Origin: JBIIJL01 sp044233795
GTDB taxonomy: Bacteria > Pseudomonadota > Gammaproteobacteria > Legionellales > Legionellaceae
DNA length: 53,338 nucleotides
Assembly (NCBI GenBank): GCA_044233795.1
Contig: JBIIJL010000004.1
Coordinates: 1 to 53,338 of the forward strand
Direction of reading: 5' to 3'
Part shown: piece by piece, positions 42,114 through 51,076 of the stretch
How positions within the stretch are numbered: position 1 is the stretch's first letter
Layout: every line of letters begins with the position of its first letter
Position numbers and translations under genes: made by a program
The notes under the pieces: model-generated
Told to the model about the DNA's origin: nothing
Seen by the model: the letters and a program-made list of their open reading frames with translations, nothing else
Database searches by the model: none

Positions 42114-44492
42114 TTAGTTCCTTAACATAATGTTAAATTCATCAACGAGCATTTTAATTATAGCACCGATTATAGTTTCTATATGCGCATCAATGAGTGT
42201 CCGATGTTCATCTTGTAACGTCAAGGCTATCGCAACACTTTTTTTATCGGCAGGAACTGTATCACCTGTATATATATCAAAAACATCGAATGATTTTAAA
42301 AGCTCCGGAGCGACCACTTCCCTCACAGCTGTTTCGATTTGTAGGGCATTCACCTCGTGATCCACCAAGAAAGATAAATCTCGTCTGATTTGAGGGTACT
42401 TGGATATGGGTTTGAACACCACCCTATCTCGCTCCATTAAAGGTCTAAGAGCTAACTCAAATACAAACACATCACTTGCTATCTCTAGAGCATCAAGCAA
42501 TCTTGGGTGAAGGGCACCTACAAATCCGATGTCTTGATCCTCATGTCGCAAGATGGCAGATTGCCCGGGATGCAAAGCAGGATGTGATCCTTTTACAAAA
42601 CGAATGTCCCGTAAACCTAGCTCACCAAACATTGCTTCTAGGTCACCTTTTACATCGTAAAAATCATAAAAACGATCCGTTTCACTCCAATTCAACAAAC
42701 CGTGCTCACCTGTTAATAACCCTGCAACCATCGGTCGTTCAGTTAGATGGTTCGTAGATACATCAAATATCACCCCCAACTCAAAACATCTCATAGCCGT
42801 TTGTTGACGGTGCATATTATAAACCATAGTAGCAATCAGCCCAGGCCAAAGGCTAATTCGCATCGCAGATAATTCACTTGAAATGGGATTTAAAAGCACC
42901 TTTGATGGGTGACCTGGGAAAAGTACCTCTTGCAGTTCCGGATCCACAAAACTGTAATTAATAGCTTCGTGATAACCTCGATGACTCAAAAACATCGACA
43001 CTTTACGCGAGATACTTTCCAATCTATTAATTTCACCAGAAGCTAACGTAGCCTTAAGTGTTTCTGGTGTTAGATTATCGTAGCCATATAACCTGATAAT
43101 CTCTTCGACCAAATCCACGTCTAAGCTAAGATCAAAACGATGCATAGGCACACCGACCTGCCATAACGCTTGAGTGCGATCGACAGTCATTCCCAAACGT
43201 TCAAGAATATTCGACATTTCCTGCTCATCAATCTCAAGACTCGAGAGCTTCTTCACTTTAGTAGGATTGAATGTAATTGTTATTTTTTTCGGCACAGCAT
43301 CTTCAGCCGAAGCCACCGTCACCGGTCCAATCTCACCACCAACAATAGCTTTTAACAATTCTGTTGCTCGCTCCAGCGCTCTTTTTTGTATAGTTGGATC
43401 AACACCACGTTCAAAACGTTGTGAAGCATCGGTGTTAATTCCATAACGGCGTGCTATACCTGACACAACGAGTGGATTAAAAAAGGCACTTTCTAGAAAA
43501 ATATCTGTTGTGCTCTCATTCACTGCACTTAAATCACCACCCATAACACCCGCAATAGCGAGAGGCTTTTCAAGATCTGCAACAACCAATACCTTATCGG
43601 TAAGCTCAACGTCTTGCCCATCAAGCAACATGATTTTTTCATTTAACGCGGCATATCGCACCTGAACCTTACCCGAAAGTACAGCCAAATCAAACGCATG
43701 CATAGGTTGTCCAAGCTCAAGAGTGACATAATTGGTTACATCCACAACAGGATGAACAGAACGTACACCACCTCGGCGCAAACGTTCTTTCATCCAAACA
43801 GGCGTCGTAGCATTTGGGTTGATTGAACGGATCACCCGACCATAATACTGAGAACAAGCCAAGGGAGCTTTTAAATCAATGGCCAACTGCTCATTATGCG
43901 TTGGTTCTATGACATTCATTGGTACCGAATTTAAAGGAAGCCTGTTGATAGCCGCAATTTCTCGCGCAATACCCAACATGCTAAAACAATCTGCTCGATT
44001 GGGCGTAAGTGAAATATCAAGTATATTATCATAAAGACGTAAATAATCATGGAGCGATGTCCCAATTGGGGCATCCTCAGCCAATTCCATAATTCCTTCG
44101 GCACTCGCTTCTAAACCAAGTTCTGTGTGAGAACAAAGCATCCCTTGTGAAAGCTCCCCACGAAGCTTTGCTTCTTTAATATTTATCTCACCTGGTAAAT
44201 GAGCGCCGGGCAAAGCAAGCGCTACATTTAAACCGGATCGAACATTAGCAGCACCACATATCACTTGACGTGCAACACCACTTCCATCATCGATATCACA
44301 AATTGTCAATTTATTAGCATCAGGATGTGGTCTGGTTTTAAGGACATGAGCAACGACCACATGATCAAATTGACCAGCAACAGGCGCTATCCCTTCAACC
44401 TCTAGCCCAGCCATAGTTAATTGAGCAGCTAACTTTTGAATCGACGATGATGGATTAACCCATTCACGTAACCACAATTCACTTACTTTCAT
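42114..44492 (-). CDS. pheT: Phenylalanyl-tRNA synthetase beta subunit
   Basis: This 792-residue subunit has the usual multi-domain layout. It comprises an N-terminal B1 region and a tRNA-binding OB domain (VVAHVLKTRPHPDANKLTIC), the B3/B4 domain (YGRVIRSINPNATTPVWMKE), the B5 DNA-binding-like domain, the catalytic-like core (PELQEVLFPGHPSKVLLNPI), and a C-terminal anticodon-binding ferredoxin-like domain (PQIRRDLSFLVDHEVNA). It is 12 bases after pheS. Confidence 0.98.
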   Translation of the reverse strand: MKVSELWLREWVNPSSSIQKLAAQLTMAGLEVEGIAPVAGQFDHVVVAHVLKTRPHPDANKLTICDIDDGSGVARQVICGAANVRSGLNVALALPGAHLPGEINIKEAKLRGELSQGMLCSHTELGLEASAEGIMELAEDAPIGTSLHDYLRLYDNILDISLTPNRADCFSMLGIAREIAAINRLPLNSVPMNVIEPTHNEQLAIDLKAPLACSQYYGRVIRSINPNATTPVWMKERLRRGGVRSVHPVVDVTNYVTLELGQPMHAFDLAVLSGKVQVRYAALNEKIMLLDGQDVELTDKVLVVADLEKPLAIAGVMGGDLSAVNESTTDIFLESAFFNPLVVSGIARRYGINTDASQRFERGVDPTIQKRALERATELLKAIVGGEIGPVTVASAEDAVPKKITITFNPTKVKKLSSLEIDEQEMSNILERLGMTVDRTQALWQVGVPMHRFDLSLDVDLVEEIIRLYGYDNLTPETLKATLASGEINRLESISRKVSMFLSHRGYHEAINYSFVDPELQEVLFPGHPSKVLLNPISSELSAMRISLWPGLIATMVYNMHRQQTAMRCFELGVIFDVSTNHLTERPMVAGLLTGEHGLLNWSETDRFYDFYDVKGDLEAMFGELGLRDIRFVKGSHPALHPGQSAILRHEDQDIGFVGALHPRLLDALEIASDVFVFELALRPLMERDRVVFKPISKYPQIRRDLSFLVDHEVNALQIETAVREVVAPELLKSFDVFDIYTGDTVPADKKSVAIALTLQDEHRTLIDAHIETIIGAIIKMLVDEFNIMLRN

Positions 44493-44504
44493 TAGAATTC
44501 CCTA

Positions 44505-45518
44505 CTAAAACTGGTTCAAAAATGCTAGATCATTTTCAAACAGCATTCGTAAATCATCAATGCCATAATATAGCATCGCTAATCTATCAATCCCCATCCC
44601 AAACGCCCACCCTTGGTATTTTTCTGGCGAAATATTAACCGAGGTTAACACGTGTGGATGCACCATCCCACAGCCCAATACTTCAAGCCATCCCGTATGC
44701 TTGCAAGTTCGACAACCTTTACCTTTGCACTGAGTACATTCGATATCAACTTCTGCAGAAGGCTCTGTAAAAGGAAAATAAGAAGGTCTGAATCTAATTG
44801 CCAATGCTTGGCCAAAAAAGTCCTTAAAAAAATCGTGCAACAAGCCTTTCAATCCCGCCAAAGTGGCTGATTCATCGATCATCAACCCTTCAATTTGATG
44901 AAACATAGGGGTGTGCGTCACGTCCGAATCACAACGATAAACGCGCCCTGGAGCTATCAATCTCAGGGGTGGCGTACGTTTTTCCATCGTTCTAATTTGC
45001 ACAGGAGAAGTATGTGTTCGTAAAAGACAGCCATCCCCGAAATAAAACGTATCGTGCATTGCTCGGGCAGGATGTTGCTCGGGTATATTTAAGGCTGTGA
45101 AATTATAAAATTCTGTTTCTATCTCAGGACCATCGACTATATCGAACCCCAAACGACTGAAATAATCATTAATGCGAAATCTCACTTGGGTGACAGGATG
45201 TATAGAGCCACTAGCTTTTTGTCGACCGGGAAGTGTAACGTCAATTTTGGCTTCGGCGAGTTTTTTTTGTAGCTCTAGCTCTTTGAGCTCGAGCATTTTT
45301 TCCTCAATTCGCGCGCCTATTTCTCGCTTAGATTGATTCACAAACTGACCGACACGCGGTCTTTCTTCAACAGAAAGATTGACCAAATTCTTTAAAAGAT
45401 CAGTCAGTTTACCTTTTTTCCCTAAATATTCGACACGGATGGCTTCCAAAATGTCCACATCTTTCGCCTGGTCAATAGCACCAAAAGCTTGTTGTTGTAG
45501 TATGGTGATGTCTTGCAT
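44505..45518 (-). CDS. pheS: Phenylalanyl-tRNA synthetase alpha subunit
   Basis: This class II aminoacyl-tRNA synthetase catalytic subunit of about 337 residues has an N-terminal coiled coil, then GFDIVDGPEIETEFYNFTAL, HPARAMHDTFYF, VYRCDSDVTHTPMFHQIEG, WLEVLGCGMVHPHVL and GMGIDRLAMLYYGIDDLR (motif 3). ATG 45518 is chosen because GGGA lies 6 bases upstream and it gives the normal start MQDITILQQ; an in-frame GTG 45530 is less likely. An intrinsic terminator sits only 16 bases before the start. Confidence 0.97.
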   Translation of the reverse strand: MQDITILQQQAFGAIDQAKDVDILEAIRVEYLGKKGKLTDLLKNLVNLSVEERPRVGQFVNQSKREIGARIEEKMLELKELELQKKLAEAKIDVTLPGRQKASGSIHPVTQVRFRINDYFSRLGFDIVDGPEIETEFYNFTALNIPEQHPARAMHDTFYFGDGCLLRTHTSPVQIRTMEKRTPPLRLIAPGRVYRCDSDVTHTPMFHQIEGLMIDESATLAGLKGLLHDFFKDFFGQALAIRFRPSYFPFTEPSAEVDIECTQCKGKGCRTCKHTGWLEVLGCGMVHPHVLTSVNISPEKYQGWAFGMGIDRLAMLYYGIDDLRMLFENDLAFLNQF

Positions 45519-45534
45519 GGCATGTCCCACAATT

Positions 45535-45556
45535 AAAAAAGGAGGCCGAAGCCTCC
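45535..45556 (-). terminator. Strong terminator/attenuator between rplT and pheS
   Basis: Read leftward, GGAGGC, loop TTCG and GCCTCC (45556-45541) form a perfect hairpin with a very stable tetraloop. Six T's follow (45540-45535). It lies in the 78-base rplT-pheS gap, in the place of the E. coli pheST attenuator. Confidence 0.9.
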
Positions 45557-45596
45557 CATGAATGCACTCAATAAGGTGCTGCTTATCAGGCTAAGA

Positions 45597-45962
45597 TTAC
45601 TCGTTGACCCCAAGCGCTTTCTTCGCAAGCTCTATAACCTCTGCAAAACCATGCTTATCATGGACTGCCATATCAGCAAGCACCTTGCGATCAAGTTCAA
45701 TCTCAGCTTTTTTTAAACCCGCAATCAGGCGACTATAGGAAAGACCACTCACGCGCGCCTCTGCATTGATCCGCGCGATCCACAGTGCACGGAATTGTCG
45801 TTTCTTCTGACGACGATCGCGATATGCGTATTGACCTGCTTTAATTACGGCTTGTTTGGCAACCCGGTAAGTACGACTACGGGCACCCGAATAGCCTTTA
45901 GCTTGATCTAAGACTTTTTTGTGACGCGCTCTTGCGGTCACACCACGTTTAACTCTTGGCAT
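45597..45962 (-). CDS. rplT: 50S ribosomal protein L20 (bL20)
   Basis: This 121-residue L20 has MPRVKRGVTARARHKKVLDQ, AKGYSGARSRTYRVAKQAV, RRQKKRQFRALWIARINAEA and LNRKVLADMAV-type LDRKVLADMAVHD. GGGGAG is 7 bases before the ATG. It is downstream of rpmI by 14 bases, as in the standard infC-rpmI-rplT unit. Confidence 0.98.
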   Translation of the reverse strand: MPRVKRGVTARARHKKVLDQAKGYSGARSRTYRVAKQAVIKAGQYAYRDRRQKKRQFRALWIARINAEARVSGLSYSRLIAGLKKAEIELDRKVLADMAVHDKHGFAEVIELAKKALGVNE

Positions 45963-45976
45963 TGTTCATTCTCCCC

Positions 45977-46177
45977 TTAACTACCGTGCAACATACGTTC
46001 AGCCAACCGCGCATCACATTGCTTCAATGTACCAGATGCAACTCGCAAGCGACGTTTTTGTTTTGTCGACTTCTTGGTGAGGATATGATTCCGATAAGCG
46101 CCGCGACGTTTTATCGCACCACTCGCCGTTTTTCGGAAGCGTTTACAAGCTCCACGATGTGATTTTAACTTTGGCAT
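45977..46177 (-). CDS. rpmI: 50S ribosomal protein L35 (bL35)
   Basis: This 66-residue L35 has MPKLKSHRGACKRFRKTASG, IKRRGAYRNHILTKKSTKQK and LRVASGTLKQCDARLAERML. The true start is ATG 46177; the open frame reaches 6 codons further to 46195, but the family begins at MPK. GGAG lies upstream with a spacing of about 10 bases. Confidence 0.97.
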   Translation of the reverse strand: MPKLKSHRGACKRFRKTASGAIKRRGAYRNHILTKKSTKQKRRLRVASGTLKQCDARLAERMLHGS

Positions 46178-46265
46178 AACAAATGTACTCCGCATTAAGC
46201 TTTACTTTGTAAATGACTCCCTCATTTTTTTGATCATAACAATCATCAAGAGATATCAATTACCC

Positions 46266-46799
46266 TCATTTTTTCTTAGGCGCTAGGACCATCAGTAGTT
46301 GACGACCTTCTCGCTTAGGATGCTGCTCAATCACAGCGACGTCCAAGGTATCTTGCTGGACACGCTCAAGTATTTTCATACCCAAATCTTGGTGAGCCAC
46401 CTCACGGCCACGAAAACGCAACGTGATTTTGACTTTATCTCCGTGATTAAGGAAACGTACCAGGTTGCGTAGCTTGACCTGATAATCCCCATCTTCCGTT
46501 GTTGGACGGAATTTAATTTCTTTGACTTGAACTTGCTTCTGCTTTTTCTTCGCCTCTGCTTGTTTCTTGCTCACTTCAAAGAGAAATTTACCGTAATCCA
46601 TAATACGGCATACGGGTGGTTTGGCCGTAGGCGATATTTCCACCAGATCGTACCCACCTTCCTCCGCAGCACGCAATGCTTCACGTGTTGAAACTATACC
46701 AGCCTGATTGCCATCTACATCAATTAAGCGTACCTCAGGTACATTGATCTGTTCATTGATTCGCGCGCGATCGCTATCACGCTTAGTTGATGCACTAAT
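46266..46799 (-). CDS. infC: Translation initiation factor IF-3, rare ATT start
   Basis: This 177-residue IF-3 prevents premature 50S joining and checks the start codon. The frame continues upstream of any ATG or TTG to ATT 46799-46797, with GGAGGAAG ending 5 bases before it. The N-terminus then reads (M)SASTKRDSDRARINEQINVP and VRLIDVDGNQAGIVSTREAL, as expected of IF-3. The C-domain shows IKFRPTTEDGDYQVKLRNLV and KVKITLRFRGREVAHQDLG. A non-AUG AUU start is the classic basis of IF-3 autoregulation. It lies 41 bases after thrS. Confidence 0.95.
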   Translation of the reverse strand: MSASTKRDSDRARINEQINVPEVRLIDVDGNQAGIVSTREALRAAEEGGYDLVEISPTAKPPVCRIMDYGKFLFEVSKKQAEAKKKQKQVQVKEIKFRPTTEDGDYQVKLRNLVRFLNHGDKVKITLRFRGREVAHQDLGMKILERVQQDTLDVAVIEQHPKREGRQLLMVLAPKKK

Positions 46800-46840
46800 G
46801 GTTACTTCCTCCGTCTGGTTAAAATATATCAGTACAAGCT

Positions 46841-48781
46841 TTAATTTTTACTTGGACTGTCTCCATAAGGCAGCGCGGTTTTATGATGAATCTCCTGCTG
46901 CAACATATCAAATAATGTATCAATCGTCATCACGCCTAGGTCTCTACCATCACGTGTACGAATGGTAACGACATTTTGTTCTACTTCTTTATCACCGATG
47001 ATCAATAAATAAGGAACTTTCTCCAGAGTGTGCTCGCGGATTTTAAAGCCAATCTTCTCATTTCTCAAGTCAAAATTTGCTCTAATACCTTTTTTTTGCA
47101 AAATTTGACTAATTTTCGCTGCATATTCGTGCTGTTTTTCACTGATCGTCAGTACAGAAACCTGAAAAGGCGCCAGCCAAAGCGGCAAGTTTCCAGCATA
47201 ATGCTCTAACAAAATACCCATAAACCGCTCAAAAGTACCGATAATTGCTCGATGCAACATCACTGGCGTTTGGCGACTACCATCTTCGGCAATATAAGTT
47301 GCGCCCAATCGCTCCGGCATAGAAAAATCAACTTGAATAGTACCACACTGCCAAATTCGTCCAAGACAATCTGCAAGTGAACATTCAATTTTTGGCCCAT
47401 AAAAGGCCCCCTCTCCCGGAGCATCAATCCATTGGATACCGCGGCTTTGCATCGCTTGTTGCAACGCTATTTCCGCTTTATTCCAAACATCATCAGTCCC
47501 GACCCGTTGTAAAGGACGCAGTGCCAATCGATAGACAATGTCTTTGAAGCCAAAATCGGCATAGACCGATTTCACAAGATCTAATAATGAAGCAACCTCT
47601 GATTGTATCTGTGCTTCAGTACAAAAAATGTGAGCATCATCTTGCACAAAATTACGCACCCGCATTAAGCCATGCAGCGATCCAGATGGCTCGCACCGAT
47701 GGCAGTTACCAAACTCAGACAGACGCAATGGCAACTCACGATAACTTCGAAGTGCATGGTTATAAATTTGCACATGGCAGGGACAATTCATCGGTTTTAC
47801 CGCGTAGGAGCGGTTGTCTGTTTCGGTAAAAAACATGTTGTCTCTAAAGTTATCCCAATGACCAGATTTCTCCCATAAAACCTTGTCAACTAATTGCGGT
47901 GTTTTGATTTCTTGATAGCCAAACGACGCCAGCCGCTCACGAAGATACTGCTCCATCAATTGATAGACTGCCCATCCTTTTGGATGCCAAAATACCATGC
48001 CTGGCGCTATCTCTTGAAAATGAAACAAGTCTAAGGCCTTGCCGAGTTTTCGATGATCGCGTCGCTCAGCTTCCTCCAAACGATGTAAATAAGTTTCTAG
48101 TGATTTTTTGTCAAGGAAAGCTGTGCCGTAAATACGCTGCAACATTTCATTTTTGGCATCACCTCGCCAGTAAGCACCGGCAAGTTTAGTCAATTTAAAA
48201 GCTTTAATACGCCCTGTAGATGGAACATGAGGACCACGGCAAAGGTCTTCAAACTCTCCTTGGCGGTAAAGAGATAATGTTTCACTCTCGGGAATATCTT
48301 CAATGATTTTTGCTTTATAACTCTCGCCTAAGTTTATAAAATATGCAATTGCTTCATCTCTAGGTAATTCGCGACGCGTTATCTTATGATCTTCTCGAAT
48401 CAGAGCCTGCATTTTTTCTTCGATAAGCACGAAATCTTCTGGGGTAAAAGATCTTGCATAAGCAAAATCATAATAAAAACCATCCTCAACCACCGGACCA
48501 ATAGTGACCTGTGCTTCAGGAAACAATGCCTTGACAGCTTGTGCCAATAAATGCGCAGTGGAATGACGTATTACATCAAGGCTTTCTTCATTTTTTTCAG
48601 TCAAAATCACCAACGAACAATCCTTGATGATCATAAACCCTACATCAACCAATTGATCATCAACTCGACCAGCTAGTGCGGCCTTTGCAAGACTTGGGCT
48701 GATACTGTGTGCAACATCGTACACCGTCGTGGCTTGCTCAAAGAATTTCAGACTTCCATCAGGTAATTTAATTGTTGGCAT
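46841..48781 (-). CDS. thrS: Threonyl-tRNA synthetase
   Basis: This 646-residue class II synthetase has an N-terminal TGS domain (MPTIKLPDGSLKFFEQATTV), an editing domain with HSTAHLLAQAVKALFPEAQ (the HxxxH motif), a catalytic core with YAVKPMNCPCHVQIYNHALR and FGNCHRCEPSGSLHGLMRVR, and a C-terminal anticodon-binding domain (VPYLLIIGDKEVEQNVVTIR). It leads the thrS-infC-rpmI-rplT-pheST-ihfA block, the E. coli order. The leader of fewer than 100 bases contains no obvious copy of a tRNA-like operator. Confidence 0.98.
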   Translation of the reverse strand: MPTIKLPDGSLKFFEQATTVYDVAHSISPSLAKAALAGRVDDQLVDVGFMIIKDCSLVILTEKNEESLDVIRHSTAHLLAQAVKALFPEAQVTIGPVVEDGFYYDFAYARSFTPEDFVLIEEKMQALIREDHKITRRELPRDEAIAYFINLGESYKAKIIEDIPESETLSLYRQGEFEDLCRGPHVPSTGRIKAFKLTKLAGAYWRGDAKNEMLQRIYGTAFLDKKSLETYLHRLEEAERRDHRKLGKALDLFHFQEIAPGMVFWHPKGWAVYQLMEQYLRERLASFGYQEIKTPQLVDKVLWEKSGHWDNFRDNMFFTETDNRSYAVKPMNCPCHVQIYNHALRSYRELPLRLSEFGNCHRCEPSGSLHGLMRVRNFVQDDAHIFCTEAQIQSEVASLLDLVKSVYADFGFKDIVYRLALRPLQRVGTDDVWNKAEIALQQAMQSRGIQWIDAPGEGAFYGPKIECSLADCLGRIWQCGTIQVDFSMPERLGATYIAEDGSRQTPVMLHRAIIGTFERFMGILLEHYAGNLPLWLAPFQVSVLTISEKQHEYAAKISQILQKKGIRANFDLRNEKIGFKIREHTLEKVPYLLIIGDKEVEQNVVTIRTRDGRDLGVMTIDTLFDMLQQEIHHKTALPYGDSPSKN

Positions 48782-48848
48782 TTTATATTCCTTAAGAACC
48801 TTGCCCCCTAAGTGGGTTATTTTGCCACATCAAAAACACTATATCTTT

Positions 48849-48873
48849 AAAACAAGACCCTGCATGACAGGGT
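48849..48873 (-). terminator. Terminator after tRNA-Val
   Basis: Read leftward, ACCCTG (48873-48868), a 5-base loop and CAGGGT (48862-48857) are followed by CTTGTTTT. It starts 8 bases after the encoded CCA end of the tRNA and lies upstream of thrS. Confidence 0.65.
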
Positions 48874-48880
48874 TAGGTGA

Positions 48881-48955
48881 TGGTAGGCACGAGTGGGATC
48901 GAACCACCGACCACCACCATGTCAAGGTGGTGCTCTACCACTGAGCTACGTGCCT
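48881..48955 (-). tRNA. tRNA-Val(GAC)
   Basis: A 75-base tRNA reads leftward: acceptor AGGCACG pairs with CGTGCCT, the D arm is GCTC...GAGC, the anticodon stem CCACC/GGTGG encloses loop TTGACAT with anticodon GAC, and the T arm has loop TTCGATC. ACCA is encoded at the 3' end (48884-48881). All four arms close, with one G-T pair in the T stem. GAC reads GUC/GUU valine codons. Confidence 0.95.
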
Positions 48956-49032
48956 ATTATTAGAACTAATGCAGTTGCGACATGGCGGTCATTATAAAAA
49001 TAGCCGCGTATAAAGTAAACCTTTCAGTAAAA

Positions 49033-49312
49033 TTAATCTCTTAATACATGACAAAAAAATCTGTCATGCCCGCGCAGAAAATCCAGGCCATAGCGAAATA
49101 TACTAATGACTGGTCTGCCAAGCTTTTTAATTTTTATTGGTTTTTGGTCATTCTGCCACTCTGGAGTACGGTGAGCCCATGAAAATTCGATGGCCAGCAG
49201 TGCAACCAGTTTTTTAATTCTAATTTTATCAGTGAGATACGTATCCTCGAAGTTAAATTCCAGACCCTTAACCCTTAAAACATCCAAAAAGACACTCGAT
49301 TTCCCAGCGAAA
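49033..49312 (-). pseudogene. IS4-family transposase remnant (C-terminal end, frameshifted)
   Basis: Two leftward frames join into the C-terminus of an IS4-type transposase. FRWEIECLFGCF is read from 49312. After a frame change near 49275-49285 comes KGLEFNFEDTYLTDKIRIKK, then LLAIEFSWAHRTPEWQ and KLGRPVISIFRYGLDFLR. Full-length relatives have about 400 or more residues with one continuous WEIExLFxxxKxxGFxxEDTHLTD segment, so this is a broken fragment. Its last codons run into the 31-bp dispersed repeat. The stretch 49313-49649 shows no gene or other structure I can support. Confidence 0.75.
49046..49077. repeat. Dispersed repeat, copy 1
   Basis: TACATGACA, a short A-rich middle, then TGTCATGCCCGCGCAG. 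Within it ATGACA and TGTCAT form a 6-bp dyad. A nearly identical copy in the same orientation lies at 51077-51107. This copy cuts into the end of the IS4 transposase remnant. Confidence 0.75.
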
Positions 49313-49649
49313 TCCGTATGAGCAAATTTGGGAAAAAATCATTGGATTCTACTCGATCCTTTAAAGAAAGGCCGGTATTGCTTAGCTTCAATCCCGGCCA
49401 AAGGGAATTGCAAGGTTGGCTGCTATGGTAAACCACTTGCCAGCAAACATCTGCGATATGATCCATCTCACGCAACATGGTTTGCTTAGCACAGCCTTTG
49501 AAACGAAGTACGTCTCAGGCTGCATTGTATCTATTACTAAGATGATGTCAACATTAAGTTTTGATACGAAATCATAAGTTTCGGAATGTTTGTCATTTGC
49601 GAATTAGATACAAATTTGTTACTATTCTTCTTTTAATCATCTAAATCTT

Positions 49650-50126
49650 ATGGATAAATCAAATTTCACTGCCAAATTTGCTCTTCGTTTAAGAGACGCG
49701 ATGTTGACTGGGGGATATATCTCTTTTCGCTCAACCTCCGGAGTCAACATTCACAAATTGGTAGAAATGACTGGGCACTCACCACAGATTTGTCGAAAAT
49801 ATTTAAGTGGACACGCCATTCCTGAACCACTAAAACTTGCCGATCTTGCACATAAGTTAAACGTTGACCCTGGCTGGCTCCTCTTCGGAGATAAGCGTTT
49901 ACCATGCTCTGAAGTACCGGGACAGGTTACTCTGAGTCAAACTCTACTTCACTATCTCGTGACCCAGGGATTATTGTTATATCAAACTGGTTTTGAGGGC
50001 AGTGAAATAGCAGATTTTTTAATTGAATTGGCCCGCGATCTTAGTCAAATTGCAGGAACTGAAGAACAATCAAAACAAATTATTGATTTAGCGATATCAT
50101 CTATTCGACAGTTTCAGGGACGATGA
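49650..50126 (+). CDS. XRE-like helix-turn-helix regulator
   Basis: This 158-residue protein is probably a DNA-binding regulator. Residues about 30-85 (VNIHKLVEMTGHSPQICRKY then KLADLAHKLNVDPGWLLFGD) match the five-helix XRE/Cro fold followed by the WLLFG end common in such regulators. The C-terminal 70 residues (LSQTLLHYLVTQGLLLYQTG, LIELARDLSQIAG) form a helical, likely dimerising domain. Targets are unknown. It converges on an unknown coiled-coil gene one base away, inside a patch of transposase fragments. Confidence 0.75.
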   Translation: MDKSNFTAKFALRLRDAMLTGGYISFRSTSGVNIHKLVEMTGHSPQICRKYLSGHAIPEPLKLADLAHKLNVDPGWLLFGDKRLPCSEVPGQVTLSQTLLHYLVTQGLLLYQTGFEGSEIADFLIELARDLSQIAGTEEQSKQIIDLAISSIRQFQGR

Positions 50127-50127
50127 A

Positions 50128-50487
50128 TTATTTCTTTGTGCCCATTTTGTCCATTTGTTTTGCGCTCAATAATATCATTTCACGAAATATATCGAGTTCT
50201 TCCTGATATTGATCAAATACATCGCCTTCGGGGTTTTCAGCGAAAAGAGCTAATTGGACGACATGATCCATACTTTGCAGTGCTCGTTTAACCTCGTCAG
50301 CGAGCATCAGCAATTGCTTTTGTTTATTGAGCAGCTGCTCTGATTCCCCGGGTGCGAAGTCAGACAGCTTTTTCTCAATTTCAATCTGCAAAGTAAGGAG
50401 TTTATTATTTAAAGAAACAATTGCGCGCCGAGTTTTATTATCCATCGAATCAAAAACTGTAGCGGCAGTGGGGGATTGATTGCTCAT
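50128..50487 (-). CDS. Small helical protein of unknown function
   Basis: This 119-residue soluble protein consists mainly of predicted coiled coil (LNNKLLTLQIEIEKKLSDF, LLNKQKQLLMLADEVKRAL, YQEELDIFREMILLSAKQM). I do not recognise a family. The ribosome-binding site is weak. The stop lies one base from the stop of the convergent XRE-like gene. It could be a phasin-like or regulatory helper, but nothing in the sequence proves this. Confidence 0.55.
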   Translation of the reverse strand: MSNQSPTAATVFDSMDNKTRRAIVSLNNKLLTLQIEIEKKLSDFAPGESEQLLNKQKQLLMLADEVKRALQSMDHVVQLALFAENPEGDVFDQYQEELDIFREMILLSAKQMDKMGTKK

Positions 50488-50631
50488 TTAAAAACCAAAA
50501 AGAGTCACTTTGATCATCTTACGTTATTTCTTGCCTATAGTGCAAGACGTCTAAATATACGAGCTCTTCTAGGGATCTTCCAAGGTTAATATCTGGATGA
50601 GGGTTAATACAAGTCCTAACATTTGGATTCT

Positions 50632-50970
50632 TTATTGCATATTTTTTATAATTCGTGCTTTATATCGCTGCTCATAATATCCTTGCCCAGCCTCAACAGA
50701 ATCCTGCCAATGTATCATCATAGAGTATTTAAGATGGGTAATCTCATAAGCGGCAGCAGTAATAGCTTTTGGTGCACCTAGCATTGATTTTAATCGCCGG
50801 AGAACGGCGCCGAGTGCAGCATGACTTCGATGCAAAGTACTTGCTGCGATACCTAGCATAGTTGCGGCTCGATTGGCTGAAGGCTTTGGTCTACTTCCTA
50901 ATTTTTTACCACCTGATATTTTTGTCCCAAGTGATATCCCTAACCATGCTCCAAAATGCTTGGTGATTTT
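50632..50970 (-). pseudogene. IS110-family transposase remnant (C-terminal end)
   Basis: A leftward frame reads HFGAWLGISLGTKISGGKKL, then SRPKPSANRAATMLGIAAST, LHRSHAALGAVLRRLKSMLG and APKAITAAAYEITHLKYSMM. This is the C-terminal transposase_20 region of IS110/IS902 elements. It is cut off by a stop upstream at 50973. Downstream it ends early at CAA-to-TAA; reading through that stop gives the expected RIQMLGLVL ending. No intact ends of the element were seen. Confidence 0.8.
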
Positions 50971-51076
50971 TTAAATGGTTTTCAGCATTAAATTGCAATT
51001 CATTGGACCAAGCTCTGCAACGGGAAAAAAGCCCCCCCTGAGAAAACGGTCTTTATCTTGCTAAATGACTCTGCTG

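Noticed and set aside
48881..48955. tRNA-Val as attachment site for the accessory patch
   Set aside because: The patch adjoins the 5' end of the tRNA; integrases usually use the 3' end, and no repeat of the tRNA 3' sequence was found on the far side.
49275..49478. 67-residue leftward open frame beside the IS4 remnant
   Set aside because: Its translation does not match a transposase, and it covers the frame-shifted junction; it is most likely chance frame in decayed DNA.
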